Made by a program: the position numbers and the translations under genes
Part shown: piece after piece, positions 49,801-58,268 of the stretch
How positions within the stretch are numbered: the first letter of the stretch is position 1
Layout of the letters: each line of letters starts with the position of its first letter
The notes under the pieces: generated by a model
Told to the model about the DNA's origin: nothing
Database searches by the model: none
The model's input: the letters and a program-made list of their open reading frames with translations, nothing else
Source of the DNA: Pachyseris speciosa
Taxonomy: Eukaryota; Cnidaria; Anthozoa; Scleractinia; Pachyseridae
DNA length: 64,000 nucleotides
Assembly (NCBI GenBank): GCA_016490735.1
Contig: JAEMWC010000195.1
Location: 975,001 to 1,039,000 of the forward strand
Reading direction: 5' to 3'

Positions 49801-50754
49801 AGTGATGAGGTAGCTCCATTGCGCACGCGCCGTCCTGTTGTTGTGTCCAAACTTCCGGTTGGTCCTCCACCGGAAGTGCGCCCAAAGCTGGTGGTTCGCC
49901 CATGTCCTGTTTCTCCACCGCCCCAGTCTTTTCCGTTAGAAAACGACCAAAGTCACGTGATGGACCGTCAGTTGTGGCTCATGGTGTTCAGCTTTCTCTC
50001 GCAGCCCGAACTGTGTGTGTGCATGCGTGTATGTAACACATGGAATCGATGGTGTATGGATCGCCGGCTCTGGTCTGTAATTGACCTCTCAGAGAAAAGA
50101 GTCGTCACTCCTACTGCCCTTAAAGGCATTGTGCGACGACAGCCTACTACGCTCAACCTAAGCTGGACAAACGTTACTTTTCAACAGCTACATTGGCTCC
50201 TGAACCGTCTTCCCAGAATCCGGGAACTTTATCTGAGTGGCACTACAGAAGCCACTGTGTACGCACTCTCATCTGTTACTTGCCCGCGACTCAAAGTCCT
50301 GGGACTCAGTTGGTCTGTAGGAATCACTGACTCTTTGATGAAGGAACTTATTTTACCAGTCACTGACGCCCGCGTGGGTCCTGGGGAGACCAAGAGCCCG
50401 TTTCTGAGGTTGTCTACTTTATTTCTTTCCGGATGTGACGTCACTGGGTCGACCCTTCGCTTGTTGGTTCAGCATTGCCCTGACTTGCGAAAACTGGATT
50501 TGAGTTTCTGTCCTGGAATAACTGATCAAGATATCGAAAGCGTGTGCGGCCAAGCTTTGATCAACGAGTTTCTGCTAAGCGGCTGTCCTAAGCTCTCTGA
50601 TAAGTGCTTGTCGTTTCTGAAGTTTTTTCATTGCATTTCTCGTCTTGATCTGCGCTCTTGCAATGGTGTCACCACTGATGCTGTCCAAGAATTTGTAAAA
50701 CCTTGGAAGGATGTGCTAAAAATAGTGGAAGGAAAACTGATTGTAAATAAGTAA
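28788..50754 (+). CDS. KDM2: KDM2/JHDM1 histone lysine demethylase, full gene span
   Basis: Nuclear Fe(II)/2-oxoglutarate dioxygenase of the KDM2 family; relatives remove methyl groups from H3K36, bind unmethylated CpG DNA through CXXC and act in variant PRC1 complexes. Coding exons: 28788-28820, 29024-29159, 29241-29319, 29452-29498, 29640-29812, 32919-33025, 41196-41289, 41842-41995, 42294-42409, 42587-43267, 44670-44756, 45235-45444, 45956-46147, 46661-46708, 46804-46833, 47387-47425, a doubtful one at 49017, a doubtful 49446-49466, and 49741-50754. All firm junctions are GT-AG and keep frame. The firm exons give about 1,080 residues, near vertebrate KDM2A length. Catalytic residues are intact: H206, D208 and H278, with the 72-residue spacing of KDM2A. 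Order: JmjC, acidic/basic linker, CXXC, PHD, short linker, F-box, LRR. One gene stands for both vertebrate paralogues. Confidence 0.93.
29024..29159 (+). CDS. KDM2: KDM2 exon 2
   Basis: Acceptor TTTATCGCAG, donor GACG/GTGGGT (phase 1). Encodes the family signature [14 protein letters not shown]. The open frame runs past both splice sites by chance. Confidence 0.85.
29241..29319 (+). CDS. KDM2: KDM2 exon 3
   Basis: Acceptor TTATTATAG, donor CG/GTATGT (phase 2). Encodes [20 protein letters not shown], the segment before the JmjC fold. Confidence 0.9.
29452..29498 (+). CDS. KDM2: KDM2 exon 4 (47 nt)
   Basis: Acceptor CATTGTAG, donor GTCG/GTAAGC. Encodes [16 protein letters not shown], aligning with the same segment of vertebrate KDM2. 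Too short to appear as an independent frame. Confidence 0.9.
29640..29812 (+). CDS. KDM2: KDM2 exon 5
   Basis: Acceptor AATTATTAG, donor GTG/GTAAGC. Encodes [13 protein letters not shown] and [16 protein letters not shown], both diagnostic of the family. Confidence 0.93.
29813..32918 (+). other. KDM2 intron 5 (3.1 kb)
   Basis: AT-rich, GT-AG bounded. I see no mobile element with clear ends and no internal gene. Confidence 0.7.
32919..33025 (+). CDS. KDM2: KDM2 exon 6
   Basis: Acceptor CACTTACTTTTAG, donor AGAAA/GTAAGT (phase 2). Encodes [15 protein letters not shown] and MKYPKVRK, leading into the catalytic core. Confidence 0.93.
35890..38000 (+). repeat. Degenerate intronic tandem repeats, unit about 150-170 bp
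   Basis: The word GCTTTCGTTTGAATA or a variant recurs at about 35961, 36169, 36324, 36492, 36938, 37482 and 37757. It is followed at similar distances by TTTAATCCACATACTC-like and ACAGCATAATAAA-like words, and preceded by CTGATTGAAAGCCATGCT. Units at 36130-36600 are adjacent; later ones are more decayed. Confidence 0.7.
40337..40823. mobile_element. TIR element with inner foldback in KDM2 intron 6
   Basis: Ends TTGAAAGGGGCCCTGTCACG and complement of GTTAAAGGGGTACTGTCACG. Inside, 40455-40629 is a second inverted repeat (CATAGCCTCCTTCGCAGTCG with CGGCTGCGAAGGAGGCTTCT). Confidence 0.7.
40877..41146. mobile_element. Near-perfect 100-bp-arm hairpin 49 bp before a KDM2 exon
   Basis: The arms (AATAGTCCAGTTTCGAGTTC at 40877 and its complement ending 41146) differ at only a few positions over about 100 bp, around a loop of about 67 bp. 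The loop-proximal block is CGACCTAAAGTAAAATATTC. The right arm ends 49 bp upstream of exon 7. Confidence 0.9.
41196..41289 (+). CDS. KDM2: KDM2 exon 7, JmjC HxD motif
   Basis: Acceptor GATTTTTGCCAG, donor AAG/GTAAGT. Encodes [18 protein letters not shown] with two of the three iron ligands, H206 and D208. Confidence 0.95.
41842..41995 (+). CDS. KDM2: KDM2 exon 8, JmjC core
   Basis: Acceptor AAACTTTGCAG, donor ACAG/GTTAGA (phase 1). Encodes [27 protein letters not shown] and TFLIPT. Confidence 0.95.
42294..42409 (+). CDS. KDM2: KDM2 exon 9, third iron ligand
   Basis: Acceptor GGTTTACAG, donor AAG/GTAAAT. Encodes [19 protein letters not shown] (H278) and [19 protein letters not shown]. Confidence 0.95.
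42587..43267 (+). CDS. KDM2: KDM2 exon 10, JmjC end and charged linker
   Basis: Acceptor CTTCTTCACCAG, donor GAG/GTTTGT. Begins [20 protein letters not shown] (end of the JmjC region). A Lys/Glu-rich, probably disordered linker of about 150 residues follows, with basic patches GRRRSSR and KKRPSKKSK that could act as nuclear localisation signals. It ends in the helix [17 protein letters not shown] seen before CXXC in the family. Confidence 0.93.
43394..43478. repeat. Inverted repeat in KDM2 intron
   Basis: CTCGAAACTAGCCTGTTCCG pairs with the region ending GTACAGGCTAGCTCGAAG; inner arms GGCTCTCAGATAT and ATATCTGAGAGCC. Confidence 0.7.
44337..44563. mobile_element. MITE in KDM2 intron
   Basis: Termini TAGGGACCTTTAGATTTGA and complement of TAGGGGACTTACGTTTTGA. 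Subterminal GAGATCGAGTACGAGTACGA occurs in both orientations. Confidence 0.75.
44670..44756 (+). CDS. KDM2: KDM2 exon 11
   Basis: Acceptor TTCGTTTAG, donor CAG/GTAATG. Encodes [17 protein letters not shown], continuing the pre-CXXC helices. Confidence 0.9.
45235..45444 (+). CDS. KDM2: KDM2 exon 12, CXXC zinc finger
   Basis: Acceptor CTTTTTCGTAG, donor GAG/GTATGT. Encodes a basic lead RRRRTR and the CXXC finger [18 protein letters not shown] with the DNA-contacting [13 protein letters not shown]. All eight zinc cysteines are present, so binding to unmethylated CpG is expected. Confidence 0.95.
45956..46147 (+). CDS. KDM2: KDM2 exon 13, PHD finger
   Basis: Acceptor ATTGTTATTAG, donor GCG/GTAAGT. 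C4HC3 pattern intact: [27 protein letters not shown]. Confidence 0.95.
46661..46708 (+). CDS. KDM2: KDM2 exon 14 (48 nt)
   Basis: Acceptor CTTATCTCTGTAG, donor AAG/GTAACG. Encodes [16 protein letters not shown], with a basic cluster. Confidence 0.75.
46804..46833 (+). CDS. KDM2: KDM2 exon 15 (30 nt)
   Basis: Acceptor TTTGTTTCTGCAG, donor AAG/GTACAT. Encodes [10 protein letters not shown]. The frame stays open to 47061, and a weaker donor at 46957 could give a longer form. Confidence 0.65.
47387..47425 (+). CDS. KDM2: KDM2 exon 16 (39 nt)
   Basis: Acceptor CGCAATTTCAG, donor TCG/GTAAGT. Encodes [13 protein letters not shown]. Confidence 0.6.
47470..47645. repeat. Inverted repeat in KDM2 intron
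   Basis: TAGTTCACTTT with AAAGTGAGCTA outside, GTGGGATTGTTTGGAGGG with CCCCCAAACAATTCCACAAT inside. Confidence 0.65.
49017..49079 (+). CDS. KDM2: KDM2 exon 17, doubtful
   Basis: Acceptor CTAATTGACAG is good and the frame reads [20 protein letters not shown]. The best donor, TTAA/GTATGT, is phase 1, which does not join exon 19 (phase 0). A weaker donor ACC/GTGACA would keep frame. Confidence 0.35.
49446..49466 (+). CDS. KDM2: KDM2 exon 18, possible 21-nt microexon
   Basis: Acceptor CCTTCACTTCCAG and donor AAA/GTAAAA enclose SPIQDKK in phase 0. Could be optional. Confidence 0.3.
49741..50754 (+). CDS. KDM2: KDM2 exon 19, F-box and leucine-rich repeats, stop
   Basis: Acceptor TCACGTTCCTTGCAG. 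337 codons: an acidic Ser/Glu start, a Pro-rich stretch, the F-box ([35 protein letters not shown]), expected to bind SKP1, and at least five LRR units ([50 protein letters not shown]). TAA at 50752-50754. Confidence 0.95.
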   Translation, partial: KNKMESESSDEESDASPAADSDEVAPLRTRRPVVVSKLPVGPPPEVRPKLVVRPCPVSPPPQSFPLENDQSHVMDRQLWLMVFSFLSQPELCVCMRVCNTWNRWCMDRRLWSVIDLSEKRVVTPTALKGIVRRQPTTLNLSWTNVTFQQLHWLLNRLPRIRELYLSGTTEATVYALSSVTCPRLKVLGLSWSVGITDSLMKELILPVTDARVGPGETKSPFLRLSTLFLSGCDVTGSTLRLLVQHCPDLRKLDLSFCPGITDQDIESVCGQALINEFLLSGCPKLSDKCLSFLKFFHCISRLDLRSCNGVTTDAVQEFVKPWKDVLKIVEGKLIVNK

Positions 50755-52490
50755 CTTATGACTCTTGAAATACTGACTAGAAATCCCATGCTACTTCACT
50801 AATCCATAGAAAACTTCGTTCTTGTGGCATTCATAAAACTGTTTCACATTCGCTTTGTTTCAAAAACCCGGGTCCTTTAAATTACTGTCCCTTGTTGACT
50901 AAAAATCGCATGCTGCTTCATTAATTCATACAAACTTTCATTCTTGTAGAAACTTTTTAAAACACAGTTGTACTAAATCATTGTTGCAGTTGTTGTAGCT
51001 TGTTGTGTCGTTCTGAATACAGTTCACACAAGCACAAGGTTACTTTTACCTGAAGTGGCACATACTTTCTCCTCTCATCCTTACAGAGCGGTTTGCTGAA
51101 GCCTATTACGATTGTCGAGAACTATGCGATGTGCCATTCAAGGGAATACGGAGGGTTGGGTAGGTTAGTAAGCTCAGATTTCCCATTTCTCTTTATTCTC
51201 CTTCTCACCCCACCCCCACCTCTTTCTCTTGTCTGCCCTTTCTCTCGTCAGCAGCTCACTATGGTGTCTTTTAATTCTAGACAATCTAATCCGAGTATGA
51301 GATGTACATGCCTGGACAGAAGGTCTGGCTATGTTCACTCTTAAACGGTTACCATTTGCGTCAGCATGGGCTACATACGAGCAAAGACTACTTTCGCTGA
51401 TTTTGCACGATATTTTTACATATGTTCCGGATAAATTTTAGTGCCCTTCTGAAGCAATGTGGTATGAACTCCAAACTTGATAGACACGGCGTATAACTTT
51501 CGTACAACTAGCAACGAAACTACATTTTGATGCGCCTGTTCATTCGTTACCGGATAGTTTCGTGTGCCAGGACAAAATTAGTTCTTCTACGCAGCCGTTC
51601 TTTGTGTCGTTACGCAACGCTCCTCCCGCGTGACGACACAAAGAACGGCTGCGTGGGAGACTTGGACAAAATTGTTCGGCTGGTTTAGTGTGAACATAGC
51701 CCGGTTATAGTTACTATATTTGAAGTCTGTCGAGAGGCTGGAGTTCCAATTTAAGTCACAGTGTTTACAATTTATATAATCCCCCATAATCAAGTGCTGC
51801 TTGTTAAATTGATGACCAGTTTGTTGCGAGAAGCACTTCTAACAGTGTAACTGCGCAGTCCAGTAAAAAGGGAATACAGGAAAGTACTACTCCACTGCTG
51901 GTTTACATTTGGCAGGGCACCTTGAAATATTTCATCAATGGACTCTCAACTGAGTTAACCGAAAGGTCTTTTTTCCCGGGGGAGATACATCATGACTTGA
52001 CTGCTACAATCAAAATTCGAGTGATTGGGTTCAACTGAGGGGGAGGGGGAGGGGGAGAATGAAGGGAAACCTGACTGAATAGAGTACTTATTGCTCTTTC
52101 ATATCGAGTTACAGCGGGCTGTGAGCTTTCAAATCTATGGCAACATCGAATTCCCTCCCAATTCCTCGCCTGTTTCTTCACATCACTAAATTATGTACAC
52201 TGAGAGAAAAGAAAAAGCGGATGTCGAAGCTTAAAGGTTCTCAATCGAAGACATTTATCAGTCACGATTATTATTTACCCACTAAAGTTTTGTGGCTGGC
52301 TTTTTAGCGTAATTAATCGTTGCCATACTGTTAGGTTTTAGAGTGTTCGATCGACATTTCGATGAGCTGCATTGCTACAATTAATTTTAAAGTGATAAAC
52401 TTTTGTAAGTCAACTTTTTTTAACTGGAGAGTCTGAAAATGTGAATTTTCACAACTGTAAATAGGAACTTGGAATATGTTGATAAATAAA
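50755..52490 (+). other. Probable KDM2 3' UTR and flank
   Basis: No coding signal. A canonical AATAAA lies at 52485-52490. The hairpin at 51588-51660 falls inside. Whether the transcript reaches 52490 cannot be told. Confidence 0.4.
51588..51660. repeat. Hairpin MITE
   Basis: ACGCAGCCGTTCTTTGTGTC pairs with GACACAAAGAACGGCTGCGT around a loop of about 15 nt. Confidence 0.8.
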
Positions 52491-53395
52491 ATTACTTTGT
52501 GCTTACAACTGAAGGTCTATCTGTGCATGGTACAATTTGACTAAACATAGGCACGCTAAGCGTGGGTGAGCTGTTTCGTAATGGATTATCGTATCACTGG
52601 GCGGCGTGTCAACGACTGGTGTAATCTCAGACCTTAGAGCAAATATGATGCAATATTTTCCAACAATTGGCTAAGCGCGGTTGTGACCGTGGTTTTTCTT
52701 CTCTCTTGCTCGTTATCGAAAGACCGTTAGCATGATCTGATAATGAACAATGGTGATGGAGATGTTTACCGGCTACATTACACTACTTTGCATGCCATAC
52801 TATGCTTTACCACATTATGACACTACTAGCTGTCATTCGTAACCACTAGGCGAGGCACCGAAAAAAGATCCGTTAGTCCAATAATAATAATAATCTTTGT
52901 TATACTTTTGTCAGTGTACACATTTTTTTAATTACAATCTAGTAAATCTACAGTATGATTAATCTAAATTTAATATTAACAATGGGCAAGCTAGGAAGCT
53001 AAATGAGCCCTGAGTTAGTTTTCTTGTTAGCTCCCTGGAGAATTTAGGTTTTAAGTTGCAGGTAAAATAAAATAAAAGAAAACTAAATAAAGAGAAATGC
53101 AAAGAAAGAAGAGCTTATTTACATGAAGTATGTTGCCTCGTCAGTAAAAACGAAAGTTTATTTTATTTTGTTGTTCAGAAAGTAGATGGCGTTTAATTTT
53201 CTTAGGAAAGGTGAACACCCTTGAATTTTTTTAATGAGTTGGGAGGTCTTTCCAAATGTCCATAACCATAAACGAGATTGATTCTTAACCTACGTTAGTT
53301 CGTACGCTCGAACAATTGTTGCAACTTAAGTAGAAACAAAATCGTTCTGCACTGATTATGGCTATACTCGGCGATAAACAAACATGTCATATTCT
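52491..53395. other. Unassigned interval
   Basis: Contains an (AAT)n run at 52879-52896 followed by AT-rich sequence that may be a decayed LINE 3' end on the minus strand. No gene. Confidence 0.35.
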
Positions 53396-53398
53396 CCT

Positions 53399-53527
53399 GG
53401 GGCCGGTTCCTGAAAGGTGTAATAACTCTATTCCAGGGATAAATCTGTCTTATGACAGAAATACCTGTTGGAATAAGGCAGATTTATCCCTGGAATAGAG
53501 TTATTACACCTTTCAGGAACCGGCCCC
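53399..53527. repeat. Near-perfect 129-bp palindrome
   Basis: GGGGCCGGTTCCTGAAAGGT through ATAAATCTG pairs with its complement around a loop of about 30 bp containing TTATGACAGAAAT. Confidence 0.85.
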
Positions 53528-54394
53528 TGATGTCTACTGCTAATTCCTGAAAATCACCTCCTTGAAATCCTTTGGCGGCATTCAATAAATACAAGTTTTA
53601 GGCTTTTCCAATAAGTTTTGGTTGTAATCACATTTAATTGAAAAAGGGGCTCTTACATCGTTTGAGAAATGCACAAAATTGATCTCGTTTTCATTGTGCA
53701 TAGTGTCACCTTTGTCACGTGTGGGAACAAGCGCTTCAGATCGGACAGATCTTTATTGTTTAAAATCTGTGTGACAACGATATTTACTTTACTTATATGA
53801 ATGAAAATTCTCAAAACAGTTTTACGCGCTTTGTTCGTATGTAAACAAAAAGGCCTTGTGCGAGCCCAAAAGCAAACCATTAGCCGGATAGTTTTCGAGA
53901 ATCAGAAAGCGTGCGTCCGACTCTGCGTCACACAGAGCGTCTTGTTTTAAACAAAATATTTCAGCTTTTGTGTTTTGTTTCCGGAATGATGATTTGTAGG
54001 AATGTTTGGGGATGTGGACAAAGAAACTCTTCCACGTCGATTAACCTTAAATTCATTTATCAGTTCCGTTAATCTCGACAGTTATATATATAGAGTTTCA
54101 ATGACTGGTTCCTAAGTTTTTCAAAGGACCCAATTTGTTTATGGCTCACTGAATTTTGTCAATATGTTGACATTACCAATTAACACGCAATGAAAAAGTT
54201 TGCATTTTTCGACAATATATCGTTTCGATACAACTGAAAAGTACTTAAGTGGTCGACAGTTTCGTATTTGTAATACATGTGCTTCCCTTTTGTGTTCGTT
54301 GCGTTCCGTTTATGGGATATTTAATGATCGTGTGTTCACAAGTTTGTTTCGAAGTTGTTTACATTCTCAAGTACTGAACTCTATCTTGATTGGC
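53528..54394. other. Unassigned interval
   Basis: No supportable gene or element; scattered short frames only. Confidence 0.4.
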
Positions 54395-54397
54395 CAC

Positions 54398-54437
<40 letters not shown>

Positions 54438-54794
54438 CACAGACATAGTTGAAAAATCCTATAAGTGCTAAAAAAAACTAAACTAAGTTAAGAAATTTCT
54501 AATATACAATAGCGGAATAAAAACTAGTAGTGGCCTGCTTAGCCTTGTTACTGCGCCCCTATAACGAAAATTATTATATGACTGGCTCTTTCAGCGGTCA
54601 AGATGAAGCATTTCTCCTGCTGTGATTGGTTACCCGCAAGGTCAAGATGGAGCCATCTTGACCGCTCGGGATAGCCCGTTCGTCCCGCGTTTTACTGTCT
54701 TTTTATAGCGTCCTTTTTTAAATAAATCCTTCTTTATTGACCAAGCTTGTTCGGTCAAGATGGCGGGAAATTGGCCTCGTTCTTTTTTTGCGTG

Positions 54795-54827
<33 letters not shown>

Positions 54828-55515
54828 CACGCAAAAACAGAACTTGGTCAATATCCCGCCATCTTGACCTCACGCTTGGCCAATAACTCATATCTCTTCT
54901 TGAAGGCCTCAGTGTTCGGCCGCGGAATAAACAAGTTATGTTGCGCACCTCGAAGATTATCTCTGTGGATGGTATTAACGCTGGCGAATTTATCAGACAG
55001 GTATTCGGGTACAAGGCTATTTACAGTTTTGAACATTAAATATTTCAGTTCAGTTTGCACGTCTGTCAGCGAGGCTTTTCCATTTAAGGGCATGAAGAAT
55101 CTGGCCAGATCTGGCATCCCAACCAGACCCTGTCATTAGCCCTGTTTTGTAGTTTCTCTAGTTTTTTTTGGCTGAGGCTATTACCGATGCAGCCCCAAAC
55201 AGCGCTGCAATAAAATCGAGATGCGGAAAAATCAATGACCTGTAAATTGTGACTAGGGTACTCTGGGGACATATCGGTCTTAGCCTCCTCAGGGCAGCAA
55301 GTACTTCAGCAACTTCAGTTAACGACTACTTCGGAGATGTGAGCCTCCCACGGGAGTGTTTCAGCAACCTGAAAGCCTGGACATATGTAACTATTGACTC
55401 TTTCAATTGAATGCCCATCAAGGCATACGTGAGGTTCACTAGGGAGCAAAGAGATTTTGTGCCTTGTGCCTGTAAACAGACACTTCGTAAATAGTACTTG
55501 ACACCCAAACAATTC
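54395..55515 (-). pseudogene. CR1-like LINE reverse-transcriptase remnant with (AAT)n end
   Basis: Minus strand carries, in three frames, GTRHKISLLPSEPHVCLDGH, then FYCSAVWGCIGNSLSQKKLE with KLQNRA, then VFKTVNSLVPEYLSDKF-like text and LRGAQHNLFIPRP: the C-terminal half of a non-LTR reverse transcriptase in correct order. It ends at a microsatellite (54398-54436), the expected 3' end of such elements. An inverted repeat at 54600-54880 interrupts it. Dead. Confidence 0.8.
54600..54880. repeat. Inverted repeats inside the LINE 3' region
   Basis: GGTCAAGATGGC / GCCATCTTGACC words occur four times in both orientations, and GTTTATGGACC with GGTCCATAAAC forms a near-perfect stem at 54790-54840. 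Confidence 0.7.
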
Positions 55516-56144
55516 CGACTGGAATTGTAGGGCTTTTTTCCACGCTTTAATAATCAGAAAATTTAATTGGTCACACGAGTATCGAAAATCATATCAGGAA
55601 TCACAAATGAAATTCGCGAAACAAACACAGGGAGTTCGGAATTATTGATATTGAATAACTGGCAATTTCATCGTTCGCAGCCCTTCAAATTCCGCGTCAG
55701 AGGCGGTCGAGTGGCCATCAGAATAATTCTACTCCATCGGGGTATCCAAACACCGAGAAACAAATGAAAGTACTCGGTTCTCTTTGTTTGGATAACTCGA
55801 TGAAACATGAACTCGAGTTTTGGAAATAACATTTCACTATTAAACAAATAATAAACAAGGCTTCCAGTTTGAATTGTTTGCGATGTAACATTCCTTCCCA
55901 GATTATTTCCATATTAAGGATGCTTTTTTTTACTGGTGTAATTAGTCTACATATATGGCGTGATTTAATTTATTCTGAGTTGACAAAGTTGTTGGAGTTG
56001 CCACTGAACATTTTTTTACAAGTTGTCGTACAGTCAGGATGTATACCGCAACAAAGTCGTTTGCGAGATTTCAGCAGCCGAGACGTGTGGAGGATGAGAA
56101 GAATAATGTTAATAATACAGTGCCGAAATCAACTGTTTATAAAA
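55516..56144. other. Unassigned interval
   Basis: No gene or bounded element recognised. Confidence 0.35.
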
Positions 56145-56365
56145 CCAAATGGTCGGTTTTTCGGTTTTGGCCATTTTTAGGCCGGCTTTTAGGTTCTTAC
56201 AGCGTTTTTCGCAGGTTTTTCGGTTTTTGGTGTCTGTTACGGTTTGCGGTTTTTCCTTTTTGTAGCGTTTGGTTTTCGGCCAAAATACAAGCGGTTTTAC
56301 GCATCTGGTATCCGATGTTGTTTTGGATTTTCCTGTTTGGTTTCTGATTTCTTTTCGGACGACAT
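56145..56365 (+). repeat. CGGTTTTTCGGTTTT-rich repeat end
   Basis: Same family as 15310-15520 in the opposite orientation: shared GGTCGGTTTTTCGGTTTTGG, TGGTGTCTGTTA and TTTCTTTTCGGACGACAT. Confidence 0.7.
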
Positions 56366-56388
56366 TTAATTAACTACCGTTGACATCA

Positions 56389-56744
56389 TAGCCTGCGTGC
56401 AACGTCTCCTATTTCCTTTGTTGCACGCGGAAAAGGGACGTCTGCGAAACAGCGTCGCTAATCGTGTTCCAGTATCCTGCTGTTGGGTTTTAAATTTTGC
56501 ATAAATAATGAAACATCATCCACCGCTGTGGCTGTCTGGCCATATGTACCCCGACACAACATTTTACCCAAGTTTTCCAGCTCTTTAGTCAGCGTGTTCA
56601 GTTGCAAAGACCACTATATTTGGCTACCAATCACAGTTCTTTCCCAAGATCCAAGGAAAACACGATTAGCGACGCTGTTTCGCAGACGTCCCTTTTCTGC
56701 GTGCAACAAAGGAAATAGGAGACCTCTTCACGCAGGCTATTGCC
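56389..56744. mobile_element. MITE with about 85-bp inverted ends
   Basis: TAGCCTGCGTGCAACGTCTC left; right end complements to TAGCCTGCGTGAAGAGGTCTC-like. Inner GGGACGTCTGCGAAACAGCG is shared by both arms. 356 bp. Confidence 0.85.
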
Positions 56745-57689
56745 ATCACTACCCGCGGCGATGGCAGCGATTCGACGGCCAGTAGGATTAGATAGGGGCA
56801 TCTACTAATTTTATGACGTCACGTGAAAACCCTCTATACCGTGACGTCATAAAAAAACTAAATTTCAAAAGTAAACAGACTTTTGCATTTTTATCTTCAT
56901 CACGTAAAAAAACATTTTAGAAATGTATCTGCTTGCATGTTTTCAGCTCGGTAGCTTGCTTTGTTTTGAAAATAGAGCAGTTTGAATTTTAGAGTTTTTC
57001 ACATTGCGTGACATAAAGATGTCTGCTCACAATCCTGTCACTAACATGAAAACATCGATTCACCGTGTGCTTTTGAGGTTTGAAAAGCCAACATGGTAAG
57101 GGAAACGTCTATGTGAATATTTGAAAGCTCAACAGAGAGAACAAAGCCTTTGAGATAGCTTACTGAAGTAAGAAACATATGTTTTAACTCGTTTCCAGCC
57201 GCCATCTTGGAGTCCCTTAGAGGGATGCCAAGATGGCGTTTCGATACAAAACACTATAATTTTGAGTAGTACATTTTGCCGAATAACTCGAGTACAGGAT
57301 ATCGCACGGCCATGAGACTTTGGCATGTTGTTTATTTATTACTCTTGTATAATATCACAATTTCTTGACTTTATCTGTTCAATGGTTGATGATTTTATTT
57401 TTTTAATTGCGTGACTGAAAACGCTCTATGCACCCGCCTCTAACTGCACAGGGGAGCGATGAAAAACGGCCGCCTCGCTCACGCTTTTATAGGTCGCGCT
57501 TGCGATCGTTACGATTATATGGAAACGAAACTTTAGGCTGTGTACGAAGTTGGGATTAGAAACATCTTAGCTTAAAAGAAGTTTTAATAAACTCCAGTCC
57601 CAATAACATTAAATCTTGTAAACACATTGTAATTCATTTCTATTGCACCTGCTAAAACGATCTAGATTTCCTCCAAAGGACGTATTAAA
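56745..57689. other. Unassigned interval with small hairpin
   Basis: CGCCATCTTGG ... CCAAGATGGCG at 57200-57237. No gene. Confidence 0.4.
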
Positions 57690-58060
57690 ATAGTCTTATT
57701 TTAAAGCAATTTCGACTTCTTTAATATATGGTTTAGTTCTGTGGGGATCATGTAGTAATTCTGGTATACTCGGTTCAACAGAAAGGCTACATGGCAGAGC
57801 GGCAAGGATTATTTTTAATTTACCTATGGAGATGAGATGATATGACGTGCTTAGGTACGACCAATGGCCTACGCTCTCTTTGCATTATAAATTGGACATC
57901 TTCAAGTTTCTTTATAAAGGCTATAATAACGGGCTTCGGGACTCCTTATCTGAGAAAACCATCAAATATCGCTCAAACGGTCACTCTCTGCGGGGAGGTG
58001 ACTTTTGAACAGTCCCAAAGACTCGCTTAGGTATCGCGGCTTAGGTATCTAAAAGTAGTT
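57690..58060 (+). pseudogene. LINE reverse-transcriptase C-terminal remnant (plus strand)
   Basis: One frame reads AISTSLIYGLVLWGSCSN, RAARIIFNLPMEMR, then WPTLSLHYKLDIFKFLYKGY and SNGHSLRGGDF, with two in-frame TGA codons. The order matches the end of CR1/L2-type reverse transcriptases. Confidence 0.75.
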
Positions 58061-58086
58061 ATTGAAACATTAACATGAGTGAAAGA

Positions 58087-58260
58087 CAGGGGCGTAGCCA
58101 GGATTTTCAAAGGGGGGGTCACACTGTGTCAAACAGAGGGTACTCACCAGATTGCCACCTGAATATTAAAGTTTGTTTTCTTAAAAAAAAAAAAAAGGCT
58201 TACATAGGGGGGTAACGGGCACCCCGGGATTGCCGGGAACCGCCCCTCGCTACGCCCTTG
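58087..58260. mobile_element. hAT-type MITE with perfect 8-bp target duplication
   Basis: Left end CAGGGGCGTAGCCAGGATTT; right end complements to CAAGGGCGTAGCGAGGGGCG. Flanked by GTGAAAGA on both sides (58079-58086 and 58261-58268). Confidence 0.9.
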
Positions 58261-58268
58261 GTGAAAGA

